The notes under the pieces: generated by a model
What the model was told of the DNA's origin: nothing
Seen by the model: the letters and a program-made list of their open reading frames with translations, nothing else
Database searches by the model: none
Translations under genes and position numbers: made by a program
Assembly: GCA_003132605.1 (NCBI GenBank)
Contig: PKYJ01000123.1
Location: forward strand, 3,857-10,210
Source: Peptococcaceae bacterium
Lineage (GTDB): Bacteria > Bacillota > DSM-12270 > Thermacetogeniales > Thermacetogeniaceae
Direction of reading: 5' to 3'
DNA length: 6,354 nt
In this document: one piece after another, positions 6,150-6,354 of the stretch
Position numbering within the stretch: position 1 is the stretch's first letter
Layout of the letters: the number at the start of each line of letters is the position of its first letter

Positions 6150-6163
6150 TAAGTTGTTGGCTG
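6150..6163 (-). repeat. Two degenerate heptamer units in the rpsO leader
   Basis: Minus-strand CAGCCAA and CAACTTA resemble the outer units of the pnp array, and the surrounding GCCAACAACTTAAAAG nearly matches the block before the pnp ribosome binding site. Unlike the other arrays it is separated from AGGAGG by about 12 bases. Only two units are recognisable. Confidence 0.45.
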
Positions 6164-6182
6164 CTGGGACAGGGCCTCAGCC
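6159..6182 (-). promoter_or_regulatory. Possible stem-loop in the rpsO leader
   Basis: Minus-strand GGCTG and CAGCC enclose a GC-rich 14-base loop. An alternative register (GCTG-A-GG with CC-CAGC) gives six pairs with a bulge. It lies within the predicted short 5' leader, where S15 autoregulatory sites are known in other bacteria. No specific S15-binding motif can be proven by eye. Confidence 0.3.
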
Positions 6183-6198
6183 TCTTCTGCCATAGTCA

Positions 6199-6228
6199 AT
6201 TATCACATATTATCTTATCAAAAATCAA
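6199..6228 (-). promoter_or_regulatory. Sigma-A-like promoter of rpsO
   Basis: Minus-strand -35 TTGATT (6228-6223), 18-base spacer, extended -10 TGTGATAAT with the hexamer GATAAT at 6204-6199. The surrounding sequence is much more AT-rich than the rest of the window. Predicted start of transcription is near 6192, giving a leader of about 65 bases. A second overlapping set (TTACAT, GATAAT) is also possible. Confidence 0.65.
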
Positions 6229-6327
6229 GTGTAATGTAAATTTTGCGAATTCCGACCCGTATTTATCTCCTGCTTTGATCCGCATTAGAGGGAACACCCT
6301 GCCGGGGCTTCAACTGGCTCTAAGCTT

Positions 6328-6354
6328 CAGTGGGTGATTGCTTTTCCCCCACTG
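6328..6354. repeat. Inverted repeat cut by the window edge
   Basis: CAGTGGG (6328-6334) and CCCACTG (6348-6354) form a seven-pair stem around a 13-base loop. The pairing may continue past the window because TT precedes the first arm. It may be the terminator of the gene upstream of rpsO or a dispersed hairpin. No T run follows in the minus direction, and no coding end can be identified between it and the promoter. Confidence 0.4.

Noticed and set aside
6059..6337. 92-codon open frame on the plus strand across the rpsO start and promoter
   Set aside because: It overlaps the 5' end of rpsO and a clear promoter, and its composition reflects AT-rich non-coding DNA.
6229..6354. Possible C-terminus of an upstream gene such as ribF on the minus strand
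   Set aside because: All three minus frames entering at 6354 stop within about 15 codons and give no recognisable end of a known protein.
1..6354. Novel defence, mobile or biosynthetic system
   Set aside because: All five genes belong to well-known families in a conserved housekeeping order. No transposase, integrase, CRISPR repeats, toxin-antitoxin pair or attachment site is visible.

Overview
This is a housekeeping segment of a Firmicutes chromosome, probably from an endospore-forming Clostridia of moderate-to-high GC (a Peptococcaceae-like organism is a guess). All five supported genes lie on the minus strand, so transcription runs from high to low coordinates: rpsO (ribosomal protein S15), pnp (polynucleotide phosphorylase), a membrane-anchored NodB-type polysaccharide deacetylase homologue, a secreted DacF/PBP5-type D-alanyl-D-alanine carboxypeptidase, and an M16 zinc peptidase. 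The core order rpsO - pnp - deacetylase homologue - M16 peptidase matches the rpsO-pnpA-ylxY-mlpA locus of Bacillus. The carboxypeptidase between the last two is an addition relative to Bacillus.

Region by region (minus-strand sense): 6354-6127 holds the end of a hairpin cut by the window edge, a good sigma-A-like promoter with an extended -10, and a leader of about 65 nt before rpsO. 5853-5503 is a 351-nt rpsO-pnp spacer with no convincing gene but several hairpins and a short palindrome. 3387-3306 is the pnp-deacetylase spacer, with a strong inverted repeat whose 3' arm covers the deacetylase ribosome binding site and whose T-rich tail runs into its first codons. 2597-2520 separates the deacetylase from the carboxypeptidase, which almost abuts the M16 gene. 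63-1 holds small hairpins downstream of the M16 stop.

The proteins fall into two groups: translation and RNA turnover (S15, PNPase), and envelope or spore-wall work plus proteolysis (deacetylase homologue, carboxypeptidase, M16 peptidase). Whether they form one operon depends on the spacer hairpins.

The most unusual signal is a seven-base periodic repeat, roughly CGACYAA in the direction of transcription. It lies just upstream of the Shine-Dalgarno of pnp (four units), of the M16 gene (two units) and, degenerately, of rpsO (two units), and inside the apparent N-terminal coding region of the carboxypeptidase (four units). The same units also flank, in opposite orientations, a palindrome in the rpsO-pnp spacer. 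Recognising these repeats changes the preferred start of the M16 gene and casts doubt on that of the carboxypeptidase. I see no mobile element, CRISPR array, tRNA, rRNA or obviously new multi-gene system.
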